Positions 25,801-39,200 of a stretch of DNA of 64,000 nucleotides are shown here, piece after piece. The first letter of the stretch is position 1. Every line of letters starts with the position of its first letter. The notes below the pieces were generated by a model. That model made no database searches and had not been told where the DNA came from. It saw only the letters and a list, made by a program, of their open reading frames with translations. Source of the stretch: Glandiceps talaboti (Eukaryota; Hemichordata; Enteropneusta; Spengelidae). The stretch covers positions 6,784,953 through 6,848,952 of the forward strand of contig NC_135571.1 of NCBI RefSeq assembly GCF_964340395.1, given 5' to 3'. The position numbers and the translations under genes were made by a program.

Positions 25801-26119
25801 ACACGTAAGACTGTTTGCTTTTTCATTTTCAAAAATCCTAACATCGAGCAGATTGGCCACGTTGGTGCACCAGAAACTTTTGCTGCGCATTGGTTTAGCG
25901 CCCTCTAACGATAATAACAGGTACAACAAATGACTAATAATTGTATTTCTAGAACACCATACGTCCAATCTGATGCAAATAAACCCCTTTTCATTAATTT
26001 GATGTATTTTTTTATCCTTGAAAATATTTCAAAATAAAATATTCATATTTTTAAAATAAAGTTTGTGATATATCACTGTGGAATAAATATTTCGAACATG
26101 CGTCACAAAATAAAAACCC

Positions 26120-26206
26120 TAATGCGGAAGTTAATCTCCCATTTAAACAGGAAGTGACTGAGTTTACACAGGTCACGAAGTCTTGCAAAGTTTCCCCGTA
26201 AATAAG
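26120..26206 (+). promoter_or_regulatory. Candidate promoter and 5' UTR exon of cortactin
   Basis: Two ETS-type GGAAGT sites (GCGGAAGTTA at about 26124, CAGGAAGTGA at about 26149) lie just before a GC-richer stretch. This ends CCCGTAAATAAG|GTAAGATTTT with a good donor at 26207. It could splice to the UTR acceptor before 30142. The assignment is inference from position and motif style only; no initiator was identified. Confidence 0.3.
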
Positions 26207-27504
26207 GTAAGATTTTGTTCAAATTTAATTCATGGAAGGTACCCTAGTCCCAACACAAATGCCGTGGAGGTGTACGATGGGTGAGAAGGTGTTCCCAAAC
26301 CGACGTACATTGAACGTACACAGCGTCACAGGTGACGTTCATGCATATTCCATTTAGTTAGCTTGTGTCAGTGTGGGCGGACGGTGCACCACTAGTCCGA
26401 TCCGAACAACGCAAACGAGGAAGTTGCTGTGTGTTGCATTCTTAAATCTCTGTTTCTGATTTCACTTGAAGCATGTTATGATAGGTGGCTACTTTTCATA
26501 AACAAGCTTAAAAAGCAAGAAAACCAGTAGCCCGTTTGTCATGATTGTGTTTCTGCCAAGTCCTTGCAGTGTACAGAGGCGTTTTCTCTTCCGTTTAATA
26601 TTTGCTACGTAGTGAAACTTCGATACGTTCAATGTGTACTTCCCACTGACTATTTGCAAAAAATGTGTGATGTATTTGAGTCCATTGCTACTTTCCAAAC
26701 GTAAGGCACACCTTTGAGATATCGCGACATTTATTTTAGAACATGTATGTCTGACCATGATCCCTGTCCTTGGCTTGGTCGATTGTGGCACACAGTTAGT
26801 TCGTTCACGATCGACTTCCGCCTTCGATCGGCGTGATATCCATTGACAAGCTGAACTTCTGACTTTACCAGCTGAGCTGCTGAAAGAAAACAAACATCTC
26901 TGTACGCAATGGATGAAAATAGTCAACAGACAGAATATTACGAATGATAGACAGTCATCGTTTGTCTGTAGCTTTGAATAAATTATGACAAATATTTACT
27001 GTATGGCCTTGTGAGTAAACTGACATTTTTACCTACAGATCCTCTGGTCAGCTTGCTCAGGGTCTATTCTTCTGTAGATCGATCGTTTTGGTACAAAACA
27101 GTCAGAGAACAAATGATCAATGCTTCATACTCACCTTGTCCATTGTATCATATACATGTAGTTTGTTATATCATAAACAATGGCTATTGTGCTCACAACT
27201 TACACTAAAATGCCTTATTTTAAAAACATTGTTTTACTGGGTAGATAGTGGCCAATTGTTTGGGCTACATCTCAGCCTCATAGGTACAGGGGTAGGCAGC
27301 CATTGTAAGCTACCCAGAGAACTCAGGTAGAAATTTACTAAACCATTTCCAAACACTGTGTAAGTTCATAATCTACCAAATCAGAGACACTAGACTTATA
27401 GTTAGGTGGCATTATGTTTTTTATTATTTGCTTTGGTATAATTACACAAACAAAGTTACAGGAACTGATAGCTTGCCAGCAGATAAACTGACATTCTATT
27501 TCAG

Positions 27505-27840
27505 TGTTCTGCCCAGGATAGATTGCATGGATGATGGCTAATTTGCATATCAATTACATATAAATAACATGGTAATTTGCATATTGGTTTGCATACATGT
27601 AGTGATCAGCATGTTATGTGCATGCCTTCAACACTGGAACATACTCTGGTATATTTATATTTAACACATACACACATGGACATTGGGGATCAGCCATTTC
27701 TCTCTTGTGAAAGTATTATTATTATGAGTTTGTCATTCAAAAATTACTAAAACCCAAGGCTGGTACAACACTTTTGAAGCATGGTGGAAACCTGCCAAGC
27801 ATGGTGGCCTAGACGGTGCTTTCTCTATAGTTGAGAGAAC
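27505..27840 (+). mobile_element. Dispersed repeat M5, copy 1
   Basis: About 330 bp matching 43435-43765 in the same orientation. Shared words include AACATGGTAATTTGCATATT, CACATGGACATTG, ACACTTTTGAAG, CTGCCAAGCATGGTGGCC and GCTTTCTCTATAG. Non-coding; boundaries approximate; class unknown. Confidence 0.75.
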
Positions 27841-28162
27841 ACTGTGTTGCATCAAATCTTGCATATTTTACGCATTTTCAAATAAATTTACACATAAAAT
27901 ATAGTGTCTGCGTATGCTCATATGCACTCCAATAGCCCAAGAAGACAGAGCCATTTTGCCTACACTGTAAGCTCACATGTGCGAACAGTAAACTGATGCA
28001 TTTTATTTCACTGTGAACACAAATCAACATCACTGTCGGGTAAACCAAGTAAGATTTGAACACAATACTGTGTATTTGTGTTCTCAGTGAGATACAATAT
28101 AACGTTTCTTGTGCTCGAACACTTTCAATGCCTTTATCATGCTTAAGGCCTTATAAAACAAA

Positions 28163-28492
28163 TTGTGTGGTTCCAATTTCACTCAATTTTAGAATAGGTG
28201 GGGAAGGTAGATTTTTAAAGAAAAAAATTTCATATGTGAGTGTTTAAGGTAGTTATGTTTTCCACTGTTTTCCATATACAAATGTAGTCTCTGGGTTGTT
28301 GGTTTCTTTCCATCATATGTACAGCCATTACAGATTGGAAGAACAGTTTGATATTGTCTTTTTAAGTTGATGTCAGTTTCCACATTCACTATTTCTGGCA
28401 AGACTTCACAATTTTTGCACTTATATAAAGTTTTCTTGAATATGTAAAAAAAAAAGTTGAGGGTCGGCGTGAAAAAAAAATTTTGAGGCCTA
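28163..28492 (+). mobile_element. MITE family M1, copy 4
   Basis: About 330 bp from CAAATTGTGTGGTTCCAATT to GTGAAAAAAAAATTTTGAGG. This is the cleanest plus-orientation copy and includes ACAGCCATTACAGATTGGAA and ACTATTTCTGGCAAGACTTC. Confidence 0.8.
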
Positions 28493-28904
28493 ATTGAAAC
28501 TCTGCAGTCTTTCTGGTTCAGTAGTATGTTCATCATGATTGTACACATGTATATTTGCTGATTTACAGGGTATGGTTTTGGATAAACTTAGCTGAGTTAA
28601 TCGATTTGTTTGTTAGATTCTTAAAAGTTTCTGTATATGTTGTTGTTGTTTGTAAGGAAATCAATTCCTGTCAGTGTATACAGATATTATAATACAATGT
28701 AGCTGTCACTTGATATGACCTCAGTGACCCTAGATGTGCAGCCAATCATGAAAACAGGCCTACATAATATATTACTGTGTACTGTTCACCCAGGGTCCTC
28801 AACACAACACCGCTTTACATTGTAATTTGTATTGTGTAAAATGCTTTACAAATTACACATAAAGAAATCTAGCTGTTTGTGATCAGGAAATGGTTCATTT
28901 TAAT

Positions 28905-29180
28905 GCTGTTTATTACAGCTAACATGATGTAGGCTTGGTGTTTCATTCATATAACGTGACATTTAATACAGCTAACATGATGTAGGCTTGGTGTTTCACT
29001 CATGTAACGTGACATATAATACAGTTAAAATGATGTAGTCTTGGTGTTTCATTCATGTAACATGACATTTACCGTAATACAGCTAAAATGATGTAGGCTT
29101 GGTGTTTCACTCATGTACATGTAACATGACATTTAATACAGACATCTTCTAATGCAAAAGAAACAATTATGTCTGCATGG
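28905..29180 (+). mobile_element. M4 element fragment with 4-unit arm array
   Basis: Four tandem units of about 55 bp containing CTAACATGATGTAGGCTTGG and TGTTTCATTCAT. They are followed by CTTCTAATGCAAAAGAAACA, which matches the reverse complement of 31040-31075. It therefore continues into the same element interior as the inverted arm at 31040-31140. Confidence 0.7.
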
Positions 29181-30141
29181 GGTTGCAATACATTCAAATA
29201 ATTAAATGGTTTATTCTGTTTAGACTAAATGTAGCAAAAAATGCAATCTTGCTATATTGAAGTGTCGTGTGCAGTTACTTGTTAGTTTCTGCGTGGTTGT
29301 ATCAAACAGAAAAAGCTGCACGGTATTGGGAAATTCACTGTTATGTCTTTCATTCTAAGACTAACGGTTCTCCCTGTTTGCAATAAACATGTTACATGGG
29401 TGCCGAGCCTTTAACTTCAAGTTCAAGCCTAAAGTTGTACCCTTACACCATACAATGTACATGTACATGAACATGTACAACCTTGGTCCGGAATACCCGT
29501 ATCCGGTAATACAGGCCTACTGTCTCTGTGAAAGGTGTTAATCAATGTGTGAGGGTTTCCCATCACAATGTAACTTACAATACAGTCTAATCAATCAATC
29601 AATCAATCAACCTATTCTAAATTAATTTCATAGCATTCAAATTCAAACATACATGTACAATGAAATAAACTTGCAAATTTATTTAGCCCCTCCCCCCCCC
29701 CCCCCACCCCCTTACATTTCATAAATAGTGCAATTCAGAGTTGTTTCAGTTTAGCAATGCACTACAATCTTCTTGATGAAGTTATCAGAGTCGGAGCAAA
29801 ATAGGCTAAACAGGAAAAAAAATATGAATCATGAAATGGTACCGATGTTAAAAAATTTAAATCCTGAAGGTCTGTCTGAAAAGGAAGGGAACTATTATTA
29901 TCATTATCATTATTATTTTTTAAAATTTCTGATGGTGGGTGTTAGTAACCGAGATTGAAAACACTGGCCTCTCGACACCCTTTGTATACATGTACATACA
30001 TTGTACCTGTTATCATACAGTCCATTGACCAATCATGAATGAGCATGGTGGCAACTACACTTGACAAATTTATTCGCATACCAAACAGATAGCAATGAAA
30101 TGTAGATAATTACTCATTCTTATAATTTATATTAATTACAG

Positions 30142-30188
30142 TTGGTGTGTCACGTATACTGTACCTAGACTAACACAATTAGATCAAG
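30142..30188 (+). other. CTTN: 5' UTR segment of cortactin exon 1
   Basis: An acceptor-like ATTAATTACAG at 30131-30141 precedes 47 bp up to the ATG. The upstream UTR exon, if real, was not proven. Confidence 0.4.
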
Positions 30189-30272
30189 ATGTGGAAAGCT
30201 TCAGCTGCACACAACATCAAAGTAGCAGACACAGCTGATGATGATGACTGGGAAACTGACCCAGACTTTGTG
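30189..30272 (+). CDS. CTTN: Cortactin exon 1 (start codon, Arp2/3-binding acidic region)
   Basis: Start ATG at 30189; 28 codons, [20 protein letters not shown] then WETDPDFV. Donor GTAAGT at 30273. The start is fixed by homology: cortactins begin MWKAS. Confidence 0.95.
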
Positions 30273-33200
30273 GTAAGTACAGAATCGTTGAGTTTTTACA
30301 TTCAAAGATTAGAAGTACAAATGTACATGTAGAGGGCACTTACATGTAGTGTAGAGCGTACTACATGTACCTCTGCAAACACTACAGATATAGAGTTCTA
30401 TGACTGATCTTACAGCTGTTTAATGATGTACAATGTATGAAGGTTTGGTGTTTCACTCATTGGACATTACAGCTAAAATGATGTAGGCTTGGTGTTTCAC
30501 TCATGGGACATTACAGCTAAAATGATGTTGGCTTGGTGTTTCACTCATTGGACATTACAGCTAAAATGATGTAGGCTTGGTGTATCACTCATGGGACATT
30601 ACAGCTAAAATGATGTAGGCTTGGTGTTTCACTCGTGGGACATTACAGCTAAAATGATGTAGGCTTGGTGTTTCACTCATGGGACATTACAGCTAAAATG
30701 ATGTAGGCTTGGTGTTTCACTCGTGGGACACTACAGCTAAAATGATGTAGGCTTGGTGTATCACTCATGGGACATTACGTTTTTGACACAAAGATAGATA
30801 TATTTCAACTCTAGACTATGGTAGCAATAACAGACCACAACAAACTCAAGCAGGATCCTTTGCCCAATCACATTGAATGCAGATAAACATTGCTATTCTT
30901 TCACAGTGCAGTAAAAACTGGCTTCTAATGAAAACAGTACATAAATGTATGGACTTGATTTTAATGGCTGCAATTGTTTATTTTCTAACTGATAATCAAC
31001 ATTTCAACTTGCCTACTTCTACATCCCCACTATGCACAGCACCTATGTGATTGTTTGTTTTGCATTAGAAGTTGTCTGAGGGTGTGTAATAAATGTCAAG
31101 TTACATGAATGAAACATGAAGCCTACATCATTTTATCCATAATAATGATATGGCTACACCAAATCATCACAAAAATCCAGATCCACAATCAGATCACGCC
31201 AAAATCTAATCAGTTGTCTTAAGTTAAAATGGGATATCTTTTCACAAAGTGCCATTCTGTCTGAATCCACCCCTATGTTTGAGATATCCTTCTATCACAC
31301 TAACAGACAGACAAACGGCTGTGAAAACACCCCCTCCCCCACCCCAACCCCCACCCACCCCCATTTATATTTTCAGGTAATCATATCTCATATTTCTTTC
31401 TGTCTGTAAAATCAGAAGTTGTGTGAAAGGACTTTGTAGCGTCAATTTGATACAACCATTATAGAAACTACAATTATTATTACCCTCAAGCATTGTAGGC
31501 GATGATTTTTTTAGAAATAGCCTCTAGTATCTAGACATTGGTTATTTATAGATGGTTATGTGTTTTGATCTTTCCACCATCTATATGTACATGTATTTTA
31601 GTCCAACCAGAGTGACTCATTAATTTGTCGTCTTTTTTTCCCAGAATGACTTGACGGAACAAGAACAGAGATGGGGTTCCAAATCTGTAGAAGGATCTGG
31701 ACGTCAGGGTTCAGTTAAGTAAGTGCCAAATATGTACAATTTTGATATCACATGGTATCAGTGCTCATGCCCTATTGGCTAGTTATATTACATATTTTCA
31801 GTAAGTGCCAAATATGGGCAATTTTGACATCACATGGTACAAACACATATGTATCATTGGTTGTTTAGATCACATGGTTTAAAACACATATGCTTCATTT
31901 GCCAAGGATGAACAAATTATGGATAATATAGTCCCTGGAAAGTAGTAAACTGGCTGATGTTTTGAGTTAAGGCTTTTACAATTATGTGTACTATATATCA
32001 GGCATTCATTATTGGTGGGGTAGGTCACATGCTTCAGATACTCTTGCCCTATTGGCTAGTTATATCACATGATTTATTAAGCAATTGCCAAATATGGAGA
32101 TTTGTTAAATCACATTATATAAATGCATATACATTGTATATTATTGGTTGTTTGGATCACATGTTTCATATACACTTACCCTATTGGCTAGTTAGATCTG
32201 AATATCATATATCTATGTTACTTTAACAGTATTAATGCTCTCCGAGAGAATGTCAAGTCAGATGATGCTGACAGGAAGAAAGCAGAGTTTGACGCAGGTC
32301 CTAAAGCATCAGAAGGTTATGGTGGAGAATTTGGTGTGCAACAAGACAGAATGGACAAGGTGTGTTTGCAAATTGTTTGTTGGTGTGATCTTTGGGATGA
32401 TTGCCAGAGGTGGCAGTACAGGGAGGGTGCATGCAATTGCAAAAAGGGGTCCTGCCCTCCGGAGTGACAAATCATATACTTTTCAAGTTTTTCTCTGGCG
32501 TGGTCAATGGTTAAAGAGTATTCCTTCACTATTCTAATTTTTTGTAACCATGTGTGCCTCTCATGTTACACAGGATTCCAAAACAATACCACAACCAATG
32601 TAACAACAGTGTTTCATAATCACTTGGCCAAAGTTTAGGGGATGTTCCATTTTCTTGTAGGGGTGATTTCACGTTTTAAATGTGCTTACCTCACTGCATG
32701 TGTATGTCAGATATGGGATTTCAGTTGAATGTGCACATTGCCATTGGCATTATTTCTTCATAAAAGTTGGTATGACAATAGTGTTGCTGTGAAGGTCTGC
32801 AAGGAGCTTCCCCATACAATTGCCTATTGAGATGTCTCCCCCCCCCCCCCCCAACCACAATTGGTATGCTTGACTCCAAAACATATCATCAAAATCTATA
32901 CTGCTATGCCAAATATTGCATTATCTCAAACATACATGTGATGGCTATTTGAAAACTGACATTATTTTGATTTTTTTATTCAGTCTGCTGTTGGCCATGA
33001 CTATCAAGCCAAACTTAACAAGCATGAATCTCAGAAAGATTACGCCAAAGGATTCGGTGGTAAATATGGTGTACAGAAAGGTGGCCAGGATAAATCAGCT
33101 GTTGGGTATGAGTACCAAGAAAAATTACAAAAACATGAATCACAAAAAGGTAAGAAATTTCCTTAATACAAGTGTTTTATTTGAAAAGACATACAACCCA

Positions 33201-36200
33201 TAACACCAAAGTAAAGCATTTTCTGTATGTACCACAATCGTTTATAGCATCCATACAACCCATAACACCAAAGTAAAGCATTTTCTGTATGTACCACAAT
33301 CATTTATAGCATCCATATCAAGTACTACCCATAACACCAAAGTAAAGCATTTTCTGTATGTACCACAATCATTTATAACATCCATATCAAGTACAACCCA
33401 TAACACCAAAGTAAAGCATTTTCTGTATGTACCACAATCATTTATAGCATCCATATCAAGTACTACCCATAACACCAAAGTAAAGCATTTTCTGTATGTA
33501 CCACAATCATTTATAACATCCATATCAAGTACAACCCATAACACCAAAGTAAAGCATTTTCTGTATGTACCACAATCATTTATAGCATCCATATCAAGTA
33601 CTACCCATAACACCAAAGTAAAGCATTTTCTGTATGTACCACAATCATTTATAACATCCATATCAAGTACAACCCACAACACCAAAGTAAAGCATTTTCT
33701 GTATGTACCACAATCGTTTATAGCATTCATATCAAGTGTACAACCCATAACACCAAAGTAAAGCATTTTCTGTATGTACCACAATCATTTACATTTTTGT
33801 ATAGCATTCATATCACGTGTACAACCCATAACACCAAAGTAAAGCATTTTCTGTATGTACCACAATCATTTATAGCATCCATATCAAGTACAACCCATAA
33901 CACCAAAGTAAAGCATTTTCTGTATGTACCACAATCGTTTATAGCATCCTTACAACCCATAACACCAAAGTAAAGCATTTTCTGTATGTACCACAATCAT
34001 TTATAGCATCCATACAACCCATAACACCAAAGTAAAACATTTTCTGTATGTACCACAATCATTTATAGCATCCTTACAACTCATAACACCAAAGTAAAAC
34101 ATTTTCTGTATGTACCACAATCATTTATAGCATCCTTACAACTCATAACACCAAAGTAAAGCATTTTCTGTATGTACCACAATCATTTATAGCATCCATA
34201 CAACCCATAACACCAAAGTAAAACATTTTCTGTATGTACCACAATAGCATCCATACAACCCATAACACCAAAGTAAAGCATTTTCTGTATGTACCACAAT
34301 AGCATCCATACAACCCATAACATCAAAGTAAAGCATTTTCTGTATGTACCACAATCATTTATAGCATCCATACAACCCATAACACCAAAGTAAAACATTT
34401 TCTGTATGTACCACAATCATTTATAGCATCCATACAACCCATAACACCAAAGTAAAACATTTTCTGTATGTACCACAATCATTTATAGCATCCATACAAC
34501 CCATAATACCAAAGTAAAGTGTTTTCTGTATGTACCACAATCGTTTATAGCATCCATACAACCCATAATACCAAAGTAAAGTGTTTTCTGTATGTACCAC
34601 AATCGTTTATAGCATCCATACAACCCATAATACCAAAGTAAAGTGTTTTCTGTATGTACCACAATCGTTTATAGCATCCATACAACCCATAATACCAAAG
34701 TAAAGCGTTTTCTGTATGTACCACAATCGTTTATAGCATCCATACAACCCACACCAAAGTAAAGCATTTTCTGTATGTACCACAATCATTTATAGCATCC
34801 ATACAACCCATAACACCAAAGTAAAGCATTTTCTGTATGTACCACAATCATTTATAGCATCCATACAACCCATAACACCAAAGTAAAGCATTTTCTGTAT
34901 GTACCACAATCATTTATAGCATCCTTACAACCCATAACACCAAAGTAAAACATTTTCTGTATGTACCACAATCATTTATAGCATCCATACAACCCATAAC
35001 ACCAAAGTAAAGTGTTTTCTGTATGTACCACAATCATTTATAGCATCCTTACAACCTATAACACCAAAGTAAAGCATTTTCTGTATGTACCACAATCATT
35101 TATAGCATCCATTTCAAGTGTAAAAGTATAATGTTTCATTTGCTAGTTGACCACTTTAGGAAGGCCACATGCTCGGCTTCTAAATAAACCAATTGAAACA
35201 GTATATTTTTACACTTGATATGAATGCTATAAATGAGAGTAGCACATAGAGAAAGTGCTTTACTTCAGTGTTACTCGTTGTATTTACACGTCATGTATTT
35301 GTCTTGTATTTTTAGATTACACGGCTGGATTTGGTGGCAAGTATGGAGTACAGAAAGACAGGCAGGACAAGGTATGTAATAATAATCTTTATTTATACTG
35401 GATCATTCTTTAAGTATATAAACACTTATCTCCCAAGAAGTCCAGTGAGGACCATCCCTCATGGGTTCAGTGTTAATGCAGGAGGAAACTGGAGTCCCAG
35501 AGGAAAACCTGTGTTGTTCGGTAGAGTCAAACTGAATGACTCGCTTCTCACTTACAGTGTGGTAAATTTAATCAAACCCTGAATGGGTTCAAACCCTGAC
35601 CACAGTGGTAAGAGGCAAGTGGTTTAAACACTCTGCCACCGACAACCCAATGGACATGTGAACTTAATTAACGGGTCATAGGTGCCTGGAAGTTTATATT
35701 GCCCTCTGTCTCTGTTCAATGATGGTTGCCCAGATGTAGACAGCCTGAACGTAGATACATGTACATTAGGCCAAAATAAAATAATTGTTTAGTTTCGGTT
35801 ACCCAACCTCACCTAGCTATTCACTGCTGACCCTAAACTTTTTTTTATGTATTCAAGAAAAATAATAATAAAATCGCGAAAATCGTGACATCTCGGAAGA
35901 AATAGTGGGTGCAGAAACGGACATCAACTTAAAAAGACAATATAAAACTATTCTTCCAATCTGTAATGGCTGTACATCTGATAAGAAGAAATAAACACAG
36001 AGACCATTTGGAAAACAATGGAAAACCTGAACTAGACACTAACTCAGAAAAATATATATAATAAAATAAGATAAAAAATCAACCTACCCCACCTATTCTA
36101 ATATTTAGCGTAATCGGAACCGCACAATTTTTTTTATTGGGCCGTATGATGTATTGAAACATCAGAATTTCACTAACTTTGATTTGCCTCTTTTTGATAC

Positions 36201-39200
36201 CCAGGCTGCAGTAGGCTATGAATACCAAGAGAAATTGCAGAAGCATGAATCTCAGAAAGATTATGCCAAAGGATTCGGTGGTAAATATGGTGTACAGAAA
36301 GATAGCCAGGATAAATCAGCTGTTGGGTACGAGTACCAAGAAAAATTACAAAAACATGAATCACAAAAAGGTAAGGTATTGTAACTAACCTGCTTACCAA
36401 ACCATATATATTTCAACTTGCAGTGCAGCATTCTATTTTAGTTCACAGGTATTTGTCGAGTAAATCTTGCCTTACCCTTTGATTAATTCGAAATATCAGG
36501 ATTGATATTGATCAGGACTGTTTTACTCCTTACTTTTGCAGTTCTTTACCTAGCCACATATTTTGAAACCTGGAAAAGATGGTACTATAGAGAGTATACC
36601 TTTGTACATGTAAATTACAAATATGTCAAACTTGAGATTTAGTGTTCATTTAACTTTACATTGATTAATGTACATGTTACTATGGTAACATACTATGCAG
36701 ATTTTTAGGGAGTACTCTCACCTTTGAACTCTTATCACTTACTAGAATCTTGTCATCTCTCATTCTCTTCTGTTCTCTATTTCACACCTGAGCTTTCTAC
36801 TACTTTGGTATGATCCAAGCATGATTGCTACTATGGGTTATTCCATTTCTCAACAGTTAGGGATGTACTATAGAATATCTGATCTTGTTGGTGTCATTTT
36901 GTCTTTTGAAAATGATAGCAAGAAAGGGCAACTCATAGTGTATTCAAAAGTCTATTCATTTTAATGCATTTATCTTTCAATTTTACAAATAACAACATAC
37001 ATATATTAAAATTTGTGAATTTTTGTTAAGTATCTCTCTGTTTTCTCCTAGATATTATATATCTGTGTAAATGGGAATATTATATATGATATATATTATC
37101 TTTATTTATACTGGTGGTTAAGAAATGTTAAAAATGTTAATAGTGGAATACATAATCTTAAAGATTTCTAAATCTTTATTCATGTATAGACCTCGTTTTT
37201 CCTATGATTTCTAATAATTGAATGATTTTATCTTTTTTCTTTGTAATTATAATGTACTAATATCTTTTCAGTACTTGCATCATTTATGATTCATCAGTAT
37301 GTTGTATAAAAGTAGAAACTTTAAAGTGGCGATATCGATGAGGATTGGGTATTTATTTTGGATTTTTCATTTATAAACAATTTTATCATGGCTTCCTACT
37401 TAAAAAAAATCAATTTGAAACAACATATGCCAAGTGTGTGTTGTAACTCAATACATTGTAAAAGATTAATAAATGTGTAAAATCTTTGTTATTGTACGTT
37501 CAACAACAAACAATTTACACATTTTTAGCTTTTGCAATGTTTTGAGTTACAAACACAGACTCATCTTGGCAAACCACAGCCTCTTTTACGACACCATTCA
37601 GTACGTGCCCTACCAGAATTATTTCGAAGTTAGCGGAAAAAAGAGCAGCTCTGGTTTGAGAGAATGACACAGACTTAGTCTATTTAGTTTCACACTGATT
37701 TTTCAAGTAGGACACCACGATAAAAAATTTCTTTATAAATGAAAAATCCAAAATAACTACCCAATCCTCATCCATATGGCCACTTTGATAAAAGTTTGAA
37801 TCAATCCACTTGTGCTGAAGTTCACATCACTATCAAGCTGATTATGTACTTGTTTACTGCAAGATAAAATCTGAAAGTGCTTCTGTTCTTAAAATGGTAT
37901 GAGAAACTTTTCATATGCAATTTTTAAAAGAACCAAGAAAAAGAACCTTTATTGATTGAAATTTCAAATTGATATGTGTATATCAAAACGATTTTGAAAG
38001 ATGATAGAGAAATTGTATGTCACAATTTTTTATTTCATGAGGAAAAGCCTGTCAAAACAGTTCATTTAAAATTTTTAGAATCTGTAATGATGCAAGGTTG
38101 TTTTCACTTTCAAATCTTTATAATAATTTCTCTTCATTGTTTCTTTTTTTCCATTAATGTTTAATGTATATAACCCTTTCTATCTATCCATCACATTCTC
38201 TTGGTAATGCCTGTATCCATGGTAATCAATCCTGTTCCCATGGTGATACCTTGTATCCATGGTGATAGACTATAGCAAGGGCTTTGGTGGCAAGTATGGG
38301 GTCCAGACAGACCGCAAGGATAAAGCTGCCGTTGGTTTTGAATACCAGCCACGTCTACAACAACATGATTCACAGAAAGGTAGACATGTCAGGAAAACGT
38401 CACTTTCTGGGATGATTTGATGATTGATAATGATTTGAAAATAATTTGATCATGACAGATCGAGTGATCTGACTTGTAGATTTAGAAAATGACCTCAATT
38501 AAGCATGCTAATTGAGTCACTGATTGTAGGATGTATGTACTAATATTAATAATGTTCTTCATAAACTCGTATTTGAAAAACAAAAGATTTCATAGTTTTG
38601 ACACTTGGAGTGCTGTTTTGATTTTGAATTTACCTAATTTTAGCCAACATCGATGTCCTAATGCATGCTATTTTGTTGTTATTTTTACTTTATTCTTAGT
38701 ATTGAATTAATGTAGCAAGATAATGTTATGAATTAATGGTTATTGCAAACCCAAATAAGTCATAAAAGTTGCACCCATTTTACAATTTTAATGTTCAGAC
38801 TATATTGCTGGGTTCAGTAACCAGTACAGCAAACAAGCTGACAGCAAATTCCTACACAATCTCTCTTTGTCAGCTTCCGCTTCAGTTGAACTAATACCAA
38901 GTAACGCTGCTAGTGGCCATATTGGATTTGTCACAGCCATCAACAAATAGCAAAATAATCAGGGTTATAGCTTATTTTTAAAGTAGGTGGTGAAGCATGA
39001 AAAGTGGCCCTAATATCTGAGAATGAGACTCGTAAATCGTCCCAATGATGGACATATACTACAAGTTGAAATAAAGAATTTGTAAACAAATTCCTGAAAA
39101 AGTAGCCGGCAAAATATTGCAGAGTAACTGGTTCATTTTGCCGGCTACCGGCCATTATTAAAAAAACAAACATTGATATACTATGTTCTATATGGTTCAC

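Larger units (their letters stand above)
26207..30141 (+). other. Upstream region / possible 5' UTR intron of cortactin
   Basis: 3.9 kb with no coding exon. Holds repeat M5 (27505-27840), MITE M1 (28163-28492), an M4 half-element (28905-29180), an (ATCA)n run near 29582-29610 and poly(C) near 29691. A 145-codon minus-strand open frame at 26489-26926 has no recognisable motif. Confidence 0.5.

Noticed and set aside
26489-26926. 145-codon minus-strand open frame
   Set aside because: No recognisable domain, no splice-consistent partner and a composition like the flank; probably chance.
33242-34789. Long minus-strand open frames of repeated [15 protein letters not shown] words
   Set aside because: Translation of the type-1 arm minisatellite; frames break wherever unit length changes.
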